DNA from: Croceicoccus estronivorus
Lineage (GTDB): Bacteria; Pseudomonadota; Alphaproteobacteria; Sphingomonadales; Sphingomonadaceae
NCBI RefSeq assembly: GCF_001625325.1
Contig: NZ_JRQQ01000006.1
Coordinates: forward strand, 186,001 to 250,000
DNA: 64,000 bases
Direction: 5' to 3'
Each line of letters begins with the position of its first letter. Position 1 is the first letter of the stretch. The position numbers and the translations under genes were made by a program. Positions 8,616 through 17,291 of the stretch are shown piece after piece. The notes under the pieces were generated by a model. The model was given only the letters and a program-made list of their open reading frames with translations. It did not search any database and had not been told where the DNA came from.

Positions 8616-9515
8616 TCAATCTGATGCAAGCCTTGCTTTGAGCCGAGGGGTCGCAAAGTCGGCGAAAGCCCTGAGCTTCAGTGGCATGATCGCCTGCCCG
8701 GTATGGACGAGATGCACCGGCAGCGGTTCGGGTTCAAAATCCCGCAGCAGCACGATCAGGCGTTTGTCGGCAATGGCGTCGTCGGCCTGATAGGAGAGGA
8801 TGCGTGCGATACCCGCACCCGCAAGTGCGGCATCGATCGCACCGTTGGCGGTGTTGACGGCGAAGCGTGGACGAAAGGGAACGGCGACGGTTTCGCTGCC
8901 TTTGCGAAAAGTCCAGACATCGGTGGTGTACAGCCGCTCGAACGCGATGCAGTCATGCGCGGCGAGATCATCTAGCGTTCGGGGCACACCACGTTCTGCA
9001 AGATAGGCTGGGTTGGCACAGGTTATCCAGCGGACTGCACCCAGCCTTGTTGCCACTAGGCTGCTGTCGAGCAATGGCCCGATCCGTAGTGCCAGATCGA
9101 CATGGTTTTCGATCATGTCGACGACATGATCGGCGAGGACCAACCGTATATTGATGTCCGGATAGGCGTTGAGGAAGTCGAGCACGACGGGTTCGACGTG
9201 CATCCGTCCAAACATGATGGGGGCTGTGATTAGCATATCTCCACGCGGGGTTAGATATTCCCCTGTGGCAGCCCGCTCTGCTTCGTCCAGTTCATCGAGG
9301 ATGCGCCGACAGGTGGCAACATAGGCTCGCCCGGCATCGGTCAGTTGCAGCTTGCGGCTGGTGCGGATCACCAATTGCGCGCGCAGATGTGCTTCAAGGT
9401 CCGAAACACGGCGGCTGACGGTAGGCAGTGGGACGCCGAGAGTGCGCGACGCGGCGGACAGGCTGCCGCCGTCGATGGCGGCAACCAGTGTGCGCATGGC
9501 TTCAAATCGATCCAT
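8616..9515 (-). CDS. LysR-family transcriptional regulator
   Basis: The start is set at the ATG at 9515 (MDRFEAMRTLV), giving 299 residues, the normal LysR length; the longer open frame to 9710 adds an unlikely basic leader. Residues 1-60 form the LysR HTH (LSAASRTLGVPLPTVSRRVSDLE) and residues about 90-295 the effector-binding domain. The MDRFEAM opening is typical of the AaeR/DmlR-like subgroup. It is divergent from the operon starting at 9635, with a dyad in the 119-base gap, so it probably controls that operon. Confidence 0.9.
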   Translation of the reverse strand: MDRFEAMRTLVAAIDGGSLSAASRTLGVPLPTVSRRVSDLEAHLRAQLVIRTSRKLQLTDAGRAYVATCRRILDELDEAERAATGEYLTPRGDMLITAPIMFGRMHVEPVVLDFLNAYPDINIRLVLADHVVDMIENHVDLALRIGPLLDSSLVATRLGAVRWITCANPAYLAERGVPRTLDDLAAHDCIAFERLYTTDVWTFRKGSETVAVPFRPRFAVNTANGAIDAALAGAGIARILSYQADDAIADKRLIVLLRDFEPEPLPVHLVHTGQAIMPLKLRAFADFATPRLKARLASD

Positions 9516-9545
9516 CACATGTTCCGTAAAGTGGAAGGAAGAGTT

Positions 9546-9559
9546 TCCATATTGATGGA
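9546..9559. promoter_or_regulatory. dyad in the lysR/AhpD-like intergenic region
   Basis: TCCAT-ATTG-ATGGA lies between the divergent lysR (start 9515) and AhpD-like gene (start 9635). LysR proteins usually bind short AT-containing dyads in such gaps. This is the only clear dyad here, so it is the best candidate operator; binding is inferred. Confidence 0.35.
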
Positions 9560-9634
9560 TACTGCAACATTTCACAACCTTGTAGGAACTGGCGACCGGC
9601 CAATCCCGGCCGTCACAAACGAAGGATTTGCACC

Positions 9635-10186
9635 ATGTCCCGCATCCCACAACCCGCCGCCATCGCCGACGCGCCGGAAAAATCCTGGCCGCTGCTCGAA
9701 GCCGTCGCAAAGCAGCTTGGCTCCGTGCCCAACCTGTTCCGCCTGGTCGCCACCAGCCCGCAGGCGCTGGAGGGCTATCTCGGCCTGTCCGGCGCGCTCG
9801 GTAAAGGCGCCTTGCCCGCCGCCACGCGCGAGCGGATCGCCCTTGCGGTGGCCGAAGTGAATGGTTGCGATTATTGCCTTTCCGCGCACAGCTATCTCGG
9901 CAAGAACCTCGCCAAGCTTGATGATGCAGAGATCACTGCCAATCGTAGCGGCGCATCGAACGACCCGAAAGCGGATGCCGCCGTACGCTTCGCTGCCAAG
10001 GTGGCGCAGACCCGCGGCCATATTGCCGACGGCGATTTCGCAGCGGTCAGGCTTGCGGGCTATAGCGATGCGCAGATCATCGAGATCGTGCAGCATGTCG
10101 CGCTCAATGTCTGGACCAATTACTTCAACACCGTGTTCCAGACCGAAATTGACTTCCCGGTCGTCACCGCTCGCAAAGCTGCGTGA
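9635..10186 (+). CDS. AhpD-like carboxymuconolactone decarboxylase/peroxidase-related protein
   Basis: The protein has 183 residues. The all-alpha AhpD/CMD fold is indicated by the motif CDYCLSAHSYLG (about residues 78-89), which has the Cys-x-x-Cys pair and downstream His of AhpD-type peroxidase reductases, followed by the helix TNYFNTVFQTEIDFP seen in peroxidase-related members. It probably works as a thiol peroxidase or redox protein in the cytoplasm. AAGGA precedes the ATG by 8 bases. It leads a three-gene operon with a flavin-binding protein and an NTF2-like protein, divergent from a LysR gene. Confidence 0.85.
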   Translation: MSRIPQPAAIADAPEKSWPLLEAVAKQLGSVPNLFRLVATSPQALEGYLGLSGALGKGALPAATRERIALAVAEVNGCDYCLSAHSYLGKNLAKLDDAEITANRSGASNDPKADAAVRFAAKVAQTRGHIADGDFAAVRLAGYSDAQIIEIVQHVALNVWTNYFNTVFQTEIDFPVVTARKAA

Positions 10187-10259
10187 CCTGAGGACGGGGG
10201 CGGGCGTTGTCATCCCCCAACAGCGCCCGCCTATCCTGATAACATCAAGAGGAGAGACC

Positions 10260-10880
10260 ATGGCACCCTCCAGCGACATTGCCTTCACGCCCACGGTCAA
10301 GACGTTGCAGACGCAACGCGGTTCGCGTGCAAACTACGCGCGGATGGAGGAGCGCGGCGGCTTCCGCACCCGGATTACCAAGGATCTGATCGCCTTCCTC
10401 GCCACGGTCGACACCGCCTATCTCGCTACCGCCAATACCGATGGGCAGCCCTATGCCCAGCATCGCGGCGGGCCGAAAGGCTTCATCCGTGTCATTGGCG
10501 AGACCACACTCGCCTTCGCCGATTATACCGGTAACAGGCAGTATATCTCGACCGGGAATCTGACAGAGAACAGCAAGGCCTTCCTGTTCCTGATGGATTA
10601 CGGCCATCGTCGCCGGATCAAGATCTGGGGCCGTGCACATGTGGTCACCAATGATCCAGCACTGATCAGCGAGTTGATGCCGGAAACCTATCGTGCCAGC
10701 CCCGAACAGGCGATCCTGTTCGAGGTGGAGGCGTGGGACATCAACTGCCCGCAGCATATTCCGCAGAAGATCGACGCGGCCGATGTGAAGGCGGCGATGA
10801 ACCAACTGGAAACGCGCATTGCAACGCTTGAAGCAGACAATGCCGCGCTCAAGGAAGAACTCGAAAGGAAACACCCATGA
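10260..10880 (+). CDS. pyridoxamine 5'-phosphate oxidase-family flavin-binding protein
   Basis: The ATG at 10260 is preceded by AGAGGAGAGACC, so the longer open frame from 9861 is not used. The 206-residue product has a split-barrel FMN-binding fold of the PNPOx family: [21 protein letters not shown], then [19 protein letters not shown] and [21 protein letters not shown]. The last 30 residues form a short coiled coil ([16 protein letters not shown]). Members are often annotated as general-stress or flavin/F420-type proteins; the substrate is unknown. Its stop overlaps the next start by 4 bases (ATGA), which indicates coupling. Confidence 0.85.
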   Translation: MAPSSDIAFTPTVKTLQTQRGSRANYARMEERGGFRTRITKDLIAFLATVDTAYLATANTDGQPYAQHRGGPKGFIRVIGETTLAFADYTGNRQYISTGNLTENSKAFLFLMDYGHRRRIKIWGRAHVVTNDPALISELMPETYRASPEQAILFEVEAWDINCPQHIPQKIDAADVKAAMNQLETRIATLEADNAALKEELERKHP

Positions 10881-11341
10881 GCCGTCCTCCACTCCCACCA
10901 TTCACCGATGACACCGCAGCGCAAAAGGCCCGTTTGGCCGAGGACGCATGGAACAGTCGCGATCCCGCGCATGTCGCGCTCGCCTATACCCCGGACAGCC
11001 GGTGGCGGAACCGCGCCGAGTTCATAACCGGGCGCGATGCAATCGAAGCCTTCCTCGCCCGCAAATGGGCGCGAGAGTTGGATTACCGCCTGATCAAGGA
11101 AGTCTGGACCCATGCCGGAAACCGCATAGCGGTGCGCTTCGCTTATGAATATCGTGACGACAGCGGCAACTGGTTCCGCGCCTATGGAAATGAGAACTGG
11201 CAATTCGATGCTGACGGCCTGATGGAGCGCCGCATCGCCAGCATCAACGAGCATCCCATTACCGAAACGGAACGTAAGTTCCGCTGGCCGCTTGGTCGCC
11301 GACCGGAAGATCATCCGGGACTGTCCGAACTCGACCTCTGA
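10877..11341 (+). CDS. DUF1348/NTF2-like protein
   Basis: This 154-residue protein has the SnoaL/NTF2-like alpha+beta cone fold of the DUF1348 family: [22 protein letters not shown] near residues 26-47, then [19 protein letters not shown] and [20 protein letters not shown]. The family is short, soluble and cytoplasmic; no reaction is established. It is the last gene of the LysR-linked operon and overlaps its upstream neighbour by 4 bases. Whether it is an enzyme or a binding protein cannot be seen from the sequence. Confidence 0.88.
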   Translation: MSRPPLPPFTDDTAAQKARLAEDAWNSRDPAHVALAYTPDSRWRNRAEFITGRDAIEAFLARKWARELDYRLIKEVWTHAGNRIAVRFAYEYRDDSGNWFRAYGNENWQFDADGLMERRIASINEHPITETERKFRWPLGRRPEDHPGLSELDL

Positions 11342-11475
11342 TCTCGAAACTAATCTTAAGCCTGACCAACCCCGCCGCCATAACGGACGCTCGCGCCCTC
11401 GTCAGTACACTTCAAAACCGACGTTCATTCAGGCCGGGTTCGCTGTGTGAGGGGCAGCTGCTGGGCGCTGCCCGG

Positions 11476-11850
11476 ACGGTCTGGTTGAGTTTCTTCATCA
11501 CTGCAGGCCAGATTAGCGATTACACGGGCGCTGCTGCTCTGCTCGATGATCTGCCAAAGGCGCAGCGAATGCAGGCCGATCGGGGCTACGATGCGAAATA
11601 GTTCCGGGACGCGCTTGAGAAAAAGTGCATCAAACCTTGCATTCCGGGCCGAAACTCCCGCTCTTTGCCGGTCAAATACGATAAGCGCCGATACAAACGC
11701 CGCAACCGCATCGAGATCATGTTCGGCCGGCTGAAGGATTGGCGGCGCTTCGCAACCCTCTACGACCGCTGCCCAACCGTCTCCTTCTCTGCCCTCGCTC
11801 TCGCAGCCTTCTGGATCAGCATCGGCATCGTCGCGGCCTTCATCGTCTGC
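11476..11850 (+). pseudogene. IS5-family transposase remnant
   Basis: A frame reads FFITAGQISDYTGAAALLDD, then QADRGYDAK, a TAG stop at 11599-11601, and continues FRDALEKK..KPCIPGR..PVKYDKRRYKRRNRIEIMFGRLKDWRR. These are the C-terminal DDE motifs of IS5-type transposases: the second Asp in ADRGYDA and the Glu in NRIEIMFGRLKDW. The N-terminal half with the first catalytic Asp is missing, and the normal end is replaced. This is a dead fragment with no terminal repeats found. Between it and the gene ending at 12120 lies about 270 bases with a tandem CATGCT motif and no convincing gene. Confidence 0.8.
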
Positions 11851-12119
11851 TTCAGCGGCACCGCCCCCTGCGCAGTCATATCTGGTCGACTTGAGCAGTT
11901 CGGTCCACGACGCCCCCCACTGCTTCATTCATGCTCATGCTCATGCTCGCCTCGATCGCCCGCGCCCACATGCCCAGCTTGCCCGACTTCACGATCCGAT
12001 CCATCAGATTGGAACGCACCATCCGCTGCGGGATCCCATCTGTCCGCACCTGTCTTCTCGACACCGCAGCAGCCTTGTTCGCTGCCACCATCTGTGCCCG
12101 AACGGGCATGTTCCGAGGC

Positions 12120-12917
12120 CTAGGCGGCCCGCCTGTCGCCCCGCGGATCGCCCTTGAACACCGTTGCACGCATGTCATTCGGGTCGAGCCGGGCGATCAA
12201 CTCAAGCTGTTGCGCGGTCGGTGCAGGTGTCTGCGGAATCGCATTGGCTATCCTGGCCAACGGAAATCCGGTGTTGTCCTGCACCTCTTCGAAGGTCACG
12301 CCTGGGTGCAGCGACACCACGCGGATCCGGCGATCCGGGCCGCCGAAATCCATCACGCACAGATTCGTGACAATGATCCGCAGGTCGAGCCCTTCAGGCG
12401 GCTTGCCGTTGACGTAGCGATCCGGGTTGTAACCCGCCATGCAGACAAAATCGACCTCGCCATCCACAAACGCCCGGGTGTTGTGGTTCGCAAAGAAGAA
12501 GCTGTTGGGATGGCTGACCGAATTTCCCGGGAAGCCGCGCGCGCCCAGCATCGCCACCTTGGGGCGATCATGATCGCCGATCACGCTGATGTTGGCCTGT
12601 CCGAAGCGATCCATTTGCACCGGTCCGACCAGCGCGTGCCGCTTGCCGCTCCACAGCGCAGAAAAGACACGGTCGTAGTTGGCAAGCCCTTCCAGTTCCG
12701 GCTCGGTGGCGCGCTTGCCGGGGGGAACCGGCTCCGAAGTGTACCAGCATTCCCCGTCAGTCGTCTGGAGCACCGGGTTGAATGTCATCTTGGCGAGCCC
12801 AGCCCCCAGGCGGGGGAGCGGGCCGATGCCCGTGGCCAGGACTTCTCCGTCATTGCGCCATGCCTCGGCACAGGCGACGATCACGAGTTCGGCAAGCGAA
12901 TAGATTTGATCGGTCAT
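12120..12917 (-). CDS. CoA-transferase-fold subunit B, IpdB-like
   Basis: The start is set at the ATG at 12917 (MTDQIYSLAEL), with GAGGAG six bases upstream, giving 265 residues. The fold is the family I CoA-transferase beta type (ADGECWYT-like TTDGECWYTSEP; GARGFPGNSVSHPNSFF; VTNLCVMDF). Its closest recalled relatives are IpdB-type proteins, which with IpdA hydrolyse a CoA-activated ring during steroid HIP breakdown rather than transfer CoA. It follows the alpha subunit by 11 bases in one operon. The exact substrate is inferred; a generic 3-oxoacid CoA-transferase is less likely. Confidence 0.8.
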   Translation of the reverse strand: MTDQIYSLAELVIVACAEAWRNDGEVLATGIGPLPRLGAGLAKMTFNPVLQTTDGECWYTSEPVPPGKRATEPELEGLANYDRVFSALWSGKRHALVGPVQMDRFGQANISVIGDHDRPKVAMLGARGFPGNSVSHPNSFFFANHNTRAFVDGEVDFVCMAGYNPDRYVNGKPPEGLDLRIIVTNLCVMDFGGPDRRIRVVSLHPGVTFEEVQDNTGFPLARIANAIPQTPAPTAQQLELIARLDPNDMRATVFKGDPRGDRRAA

Positions 12918-12928
12918 ATTCGCTCTCC

Positions 12929-13810
12929 TCAATAGACCGGTTTCGGCAGTGCAGCGATCGTGACAGCGCCACCCACCGACGCCAGGTAGGCTTCCTCATC
13001 CCCATCGAGATAGCCGGTGCGATAGGCGTTCCACGCATCGTCGGAAGCAGCACTGTCGACGTATGCCTTGACGTGCTTCAGATCGATTTCGTAGTCCGGC
13101 GCCGCGCTGGTCGGGTGAGCCCCGTAAGGAGCTTCGACCACCCCGGTGATCAACGGACGCTCGACAAGATTGAAGCGCGCGTTCCTGGCCATGTCGAGTT
13201 GGGCGGTCGGAACGATCTTCTCCACCGATACGAAGGTTTTCTCGGCGGCGCGCACGTAGAGTTCGTCGAACAGGGGATCGTTGCTGAGCGTCAGAATATT
13301 GCCGCGTTCGTCCGAACGATGCGCATGGATCAACGCCACATCCAACCGGATGGCTGGCATGGCGACCAGTTCCTCGCCATCCTCGAAAGGGCTCCTGACC
13401 ATCTTGAAACCCGGTTGCGTGATGATGTCGGTACCGATCCCTGCCCGTGTCGGCAGGAACGGAAGCTTCATGGCCGCGGCGCGCAGCCCCCAATGGAACA
13501 TGCCCTCGTCCAGTTCCCACACTTCGATGCTACCGGCCTGGCGAGCATTACGGAAATGCGGCTCCAACGGAAAATGATCGAGCGTCGCGAAGGCGAAGAT
13601 AAGCTTCTTCACCTTGCCCGCGGCGCACAGCATGCCGATTTCCGGACCGCCGTAACCCGCTACGAGCGTAAGGTCCTTGAGGTCTGAACGGACGATCTCG
13701 CGCACAAGGGCCATAGGCTTGCGCCGCGTAGCCCAGCCGCCGATCCCGATGCGCATGCCATCCTGCAATTGCGCGACGACGTCCGCCGCGCTCATCCGCT
13801 TGTCCAACAT
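12929..13810 (-). CDS. CoA-transferase-fold subunit A, IpdA-like
   Basis: The product is 293 residues. The N-terminus MRIGIGGWATRRKPMALVREIVRSDL followed by YGGPEIGMLCAAGKVKKL is the pattern of IpdA-type proteins, the alpha subunit of the steroid-ring CoA hydrolase, and differs from the GGFG motif of ordinary acetate CoA-transferases. ERPLITGVVEAPYGAHPTSAAPDY near residue 220-245 is also typical. With the downstream beta subunit it should form a heteromeric cytoplasmic enzyme acting on a ring-derived acyl-CoA. The operon is divergent from a LysR gene, its likely regulator. The family call is from memory of IpdA sequences. Confidence 0.82.
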   Translation of the reverse strand: MLDKRMSAADVVAQLQDGMRIGIGGWATRRKPMALVREIVRSDLKDLTLVAGYGGPEIGMLCAAGKVKKLIFAFATLDHFPLEPHFRNARQAGSIEVWELDEGMFHWGLRAAAMKLPFLPTRAGIGTDIITQPGFKMVRSPFEDGEELVAMPAIRLDVALIHAHRSDERGNILTLSNDPLFDELYVRAAEKTFVSVEKIVPTAQLDMARNARFNLVERPLITGVVEAPYGAHPTSAAPDYEIDLKHVKAYVDSAASDDAWNAYRTGYLDGDEEAYLASVGGAVTIAALPKPVY

Positions 13811-13904
13811 TTCGTCTCCAGCTTGAAACAGGTCTTGTCTCTTCCGAACCGTGCCGGGAGGTGCCTATCGCGGCCGAGGCTAGACGCAAGATGTGTGACT
13901 ATCT

Positions 13905-13914
13905 ATTTCGAAAT
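13905..13914. promoter_or_regulatory. palindrome in the ipdA-like/lysR divergent promoter
   Basis: ATTTCGAAAT is a perfect 10-base palindrome in the 169-base gap between the divergent CoA-transferase operon (start 13810) and lysR (start 13980). The position and the AT-rich dyad fit a LysR site with autoregulation. It is inferred only. Confidence 0.35.
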
Positions 13915-13979
13915 ATGAACGTTACATTTCAGAAAAACTGACACTATGCCCAGTGGGGTCTTTTCCCGGAACGTGAACG

Positions 13980-14873
13980 ATGCGCATTACCCTGAGACAA
14001 CTGGCCGCCCTCGAAGCTGTCACCCGCGAAGGCGGAATCGTCAAAGCGGCGGCCAATCTGGGCCTCAGCCACTCCGCAATCAGCATGTCGCTGAAGGACC
14101 TCGAAGGGCATCTGGGCGTCGATCTCTTCCTGAAATCGGGAAGAAATCTGAAGCTCACCGACATGGGGAAACGCGTGCTGGAGAAAGCGCGTACCATCCT
14201 GGCGCAAGCCGCCGACCTGGAGACTCTCACCATCCCGGAGCAGATCCATGGACGGCTGAGGATCGGAGCCGCCGCGCCGATCGGAAACTATCTCCTGCCG
14301 TCGATCTGCGCCGCGTTCATCGAGCGTTACCCCGATGTGAGAATAGAGCTTCGGGTCATGCCGTCGCAGTTCGCGATCGAAGGTATCTACAAATCTGCGC
14401 TGGACATCGCATTTGTCGGAGCGCCGGTTAACAGCAAGCACATCGAGGCGACGCCGTGGCTGCGGGACCCCCTCGTGGTCTGTTCCGGCCCGCCCCACCC
14501 TCTGTCGCAGAAGCGCGCGTCCGATTTCTCGCTTGAGGATCTCGCGCACGAGAAATGGATCATGGAGAAAACGCATTCGAGCGAGCGGACTTCGTTCACT
14601 CTCGAGGCATTGAAGTACGTGAATTCGCTCAACATCATCCTGGAGTCGGACAGCGTCGAAGCCATAAAACGGGCGGTGCAGAGTGGAACGGGCCTTGCCT
14701 GCCTGTCCCGATTGATCGTCAATCAAGAGATCGAGCGGGGGGAACTCGTTCCCCTAAAGGTGAAGGAACTGAACTTCACCCGCATATTCAGCCTGATCGT
14801 CCGCCGAAAGAATTACGAGACGCAAGCCCTGCACGCCTTTCGCCGCTTTGCATTGGATGCCCGCCCTCGATAG
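13980..14873 (+). CDS. LysR-family transcriptional regulator
   Basis: The protein has 297 residues. The N-terminal HTH (MRITLRQLAALEAVTREGGIVKAA, then LSHSAISMSLKDLE) and the effector domain (about 90-290, GRLRIGAAAPIGNYLLPSI) are both complete and of standard length. The first residues resemble the CysB/CbbR-like subgroup. It is divergent from the IpdA/IpdB-like operon, so it likely senses an intermediate of that pathway. It is convergent with the sulfatase operon on the other side. Confidence 0.9.
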   Translation: MRITLRQLAALEAVTREGGIVKAAANLGLSHSAISMSLKDLEGHLGVDLFLKSGRNLKLTDMGKRVLEKARTILAQAADLETLTIPEQIHGRLRIGAAAPIGNYLLPSICAAFIERYPDVRIELRVMPSQFAIEGIYKSALDIAFVGAPVNSKHIEATPWLRDPLVVCSGPPHPLSQKRASDFSLEDLAHEKWIMEKTHSSERTSFTLEALKYVNSLNIILESDSVEAIKRAVQSGTGLACLSRLIVNQEIERGELVPLKVKELNFTRIFSLIVRRKNYETQALHAFRRFALDARPR

Positions 14874-14927
14874 GACAGGATCAAGGGTTTCTCTTGGCAA
14901 TCGAGCCGTTTTCTCGGATCGAGACGA

Positions 14928-17291
14928 TCATTTTCCAATGACCTGAAGCTTGCTCACAATTCCTGAGAAGGCTCCATCACCCTTGTATTCATCCGTTACC
15001 GTCGTGCTGGAATCGAACCCAACATCGAACGTGTCGGTCAGTTCCGTCGTCATGACGATAGGTTGCTCAATCCGGCCTTCCCCGATCTGGCGCCCATTTA
15101 CGCTGATGTGCATTGCGCCGCCGGTTCCCGGCTTCGGTCCATCCGCGCGGAAATCGAAAACGATCTGGGCCTTGCCGGGCGGCACGCGTTCCACAGCGGC
15201 TACGCGGAAGGTGCGCCTGGCCTGCGTCGACCCGGCCATCGTCACTATCGGATAGCCATCCTTCAAATAGAAGCTCCAGCCGCCGAAATGCCCGCCGAGA
15301 GCAGCCAGCACCCCATCTGCCGTCCCGGGCGCAGTCTGGATGTCGGCGGTCAGGCTGAAGCTGCCTGTCAGCCGGGGGCCATGGCCAGCAGGCACGCTGA
15401 CGCCTGCACCCCAGTAGGTATAGCTGTCCCGGGGCTTGGCCGCCTGCATCACCGCCGCCGAACGCTTGTCCACCTGATCGTCGATCGGGAACACCTGATT
15501 GCGCGCAGCTTCCTGGGCGAACAGCGCCTTCATCTCCGCCAGCTTTTCGGGATACTTGGCCGCCAGATTGGTTGCCTGCGAGAAGTCCTTCTCGAGATCG
15601 TAGAGTTCCCAAGGCCATTGCATAAGGTCGGTGCCCTTGCGCTCGTAGCCGATGTTCTGCGGGGTGGTGCCGGCCCACCATCCGTCATGGTAGATGCCGC
15701 GGTTGCCGATCAGCTCGAAATACTGGGTATGCCGTCGTCCCACCGCCTTGGGATCAACGAAACTGTAAGTCATGCTCACGCCATCTATCCGCTGCTGACG
15801 TGCGCCATTGACCACTGCCGGTTGCGGCAACCCTGCCGCCTCCAGAATGGTCGGCGCTATGTCAATCACGTGATGGAACTGGGTACGCAGGCCGCTGGTC
15901 CTGATCCGCTCCGGCCATGAGATCACGAGGCCGTTACGGACACCGCCGAGATGCGAGGCATAGGTCTTGGTCCACTGAAACGGCGCGCCAATGGCCCAGG
16001 CCCAACCCGCAGGATAGTTCTGGTTCGAACGCGGGCCGCCCAACTCGTCCAGGCGCGCCATGAGTTCGTCCGCCGTCTCGTTCGCGCCGTTGAAGAACGA
16101 GCCCAGCGTGTTCACGTTGCCATCGACGCCGGATTCCGCCGAACCGCCGTTGTCCCCTTCGATGAAGATAACGAGCGTATTCTCCAGCTTCCCCATGCGC
16201 TGCAATTCGTCGACCAGGCGTCCGAATTGTGCATCCTGATAGGCGAGCATCCCCGCATAGACTTCCATCATCCGTGCACTGATCTGCTTGCGTTCGGGCG
16301 TGAGCGAGGACCACGCGGGGATATAGTTCGGACGTGGCGTCAGTGCCGTGGCGGCTGGAACCACACCCAGATTCTTCTCCCGCGCCAGGCTTTCCTCACG
16401 CACCTTGTCCCAGCCCTGGTCGAACTTGCCCCGGAACCGGGCGATCCATTCGGCAGGTGCCTGTTGCGGCGCATGTGCCGTTCCCGGCGCGAAATAAACG
16501 AAGAACGGCTTGTCTGGATCGGCCGCCTGCTGATTGTGGAGCCACAAGATCGCATCGTCGGCCAATGCCTGATCCAGCATCTTGCCATCCGGCCCAGCCA
16601 CCGGAGTCACCCCCCGGTAGAGGGCAGGTGTGTACTGGTTGGTCTCCGCCCCGACGAAGCCGTAGAAATATTCGAAGCCAAGCCCAGTGGGCCACTGATC
16701 GAACGGCCCGGCGGCAGAGGTCGCACCCGGCTGCACGTTGTGATGCTTGCCGAACATCGCAGTGTTGTAGCCGTTCAGCCGCAGAACTTCCGCCACGGTT
16801 GCCGCGCTTTTCGGGATGATCCCGTCGTAGCCTGGGAAACCCATGGCGAAATCGGTAATCGCGCCGTTACCCATCATGTGATGATTGCGGCCGGTCAACA
16901 GCGCCGCACGCGTAGGCGAGCACATGGCAGTGGTGTGGAAGCGGTTATATTTCAGCCCATGCGCCGCCAGCCGGTCGAGATTGGGCGTGGGGATCGCCCC
17001 ACCGAAAGTCGACGCCGCAGCGAAGCCGACATCGTCGGTCATCACCAACAGCACGTTGGGCGCACCCGCCGGTGCGCGGACGGGTTGCGGAAAATCTGGC
17101 ACGGACTGGGCATAAGTCGAGCCGACCTTGCCCGTGAAAACCGGTGCCTTCGGCAGGATGACTTCACCGCTCGGTGACGCCTCCTCCGCCTGGGCATCGG
17201 CAGGCATCGCCATGGCCACCGCGGCGACACCGAATGCGCTGGCCAGCAGGCGCAGTGCACCACCCTGCCTCTTCAATCGGTTCGCTTTCAT
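14928..17291 (-). CDS. arylsulfatase (type I, formylglycine-dependent)
   Basis: This 787-residue exported protein has a signal peptide of about 35 residues (ending near ADAQAE). The catalytic motif CSPTRAALLTG has Cys124, which is converted to formylglycine by a sulfatase-modifying enzyme, and metal ligands lie in MTDDVGF (Asp86, Asp87). Length and the NHHMMGNGAITDF segment match the long sulfatase group that includes mycobacterial AtsA/AtsD. The C-terminal 150 residues form an extra beta domain. It should hydrolyse a sulfate ester in the periplasm. The start overlaps the PQQ dehydrogenase stop by 4 bases. No formylglycine-generating enzyme gene is in the window. Confidence 0.92.
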   Translation of the reverse strand: MKANRLKRQGGALRLLASAFGVAAVAMAMPADAQAEEASPSGEVILPKAPVFTGKVGSTYAQSVPDFPQPVRAPAGAPNVLLVMTDDVGFAAASTFGGAIPTPNLDRLAAHGLKYNRFHTTAMCSPTRAALLTGRNHHMMGNGAITDFAMGFPGYDGIIPKSAATVAEVLRLNGYNTAMFGKHHNVQPGATSAAGPFDQWPTGLGFEYFYGFVGAETNQYTPALYRGVTPVAGPDGKMLDQALADDAILWLHNQQAADPDKPFFVYFAPGTAHAPQQAPAEWIARFRGKFDQGWDKVREESLAREKNLGVVPAATALTPRPNYIPAWSSLTPERKQISARMMEVYAGMLAYQDAQFGRLVDELQRMGKLENTLVIFIEGDNGGSAESGVDGNVNTLGSFFNGANETADELMARLDELGGPRSNQNYPAGWAWAIGAPFQWTKTYASHLGGVRNGLVISWPERIRTSGLRTQFHHVIDIAPTILEAAGLPQPAVVNGARQQRIDGVSMTYSFVDPKAVGRRHTQYFELIGNRGIYHDGWWAGTTPQNIGYERKGTDLMQWPWELYDLEKDFSQATNLAAKYPEKLAEMKALFAQEAARNQVFPIDDQVDKRSAAVMQAAKPRDSYTYWGAGVSVPAGHGPRLTGSFSLTADIQTAPGTADGVLAALGGHFGGWSFYLKDGYPIVTMAGSTQARRTFRVAAVERVPPGKAQIVFDFRADGPKPGTGGAMHISVNGRQIGEGRIEQPIVMTTELTDTFDVGFDSSTTVTDEYKGDGAFSGIVSKLQVIGK

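Noticed and set aside
11876-12178. 100-residue minus-strand frame after the IS5 remnant
   Set aside because: It runs into the IpdB-like gene in another frame, has MSMSM low complexity from a CATGCT repeat, and no motif or ribosome site; a decayed HTH cannot be excluded but is not supported.
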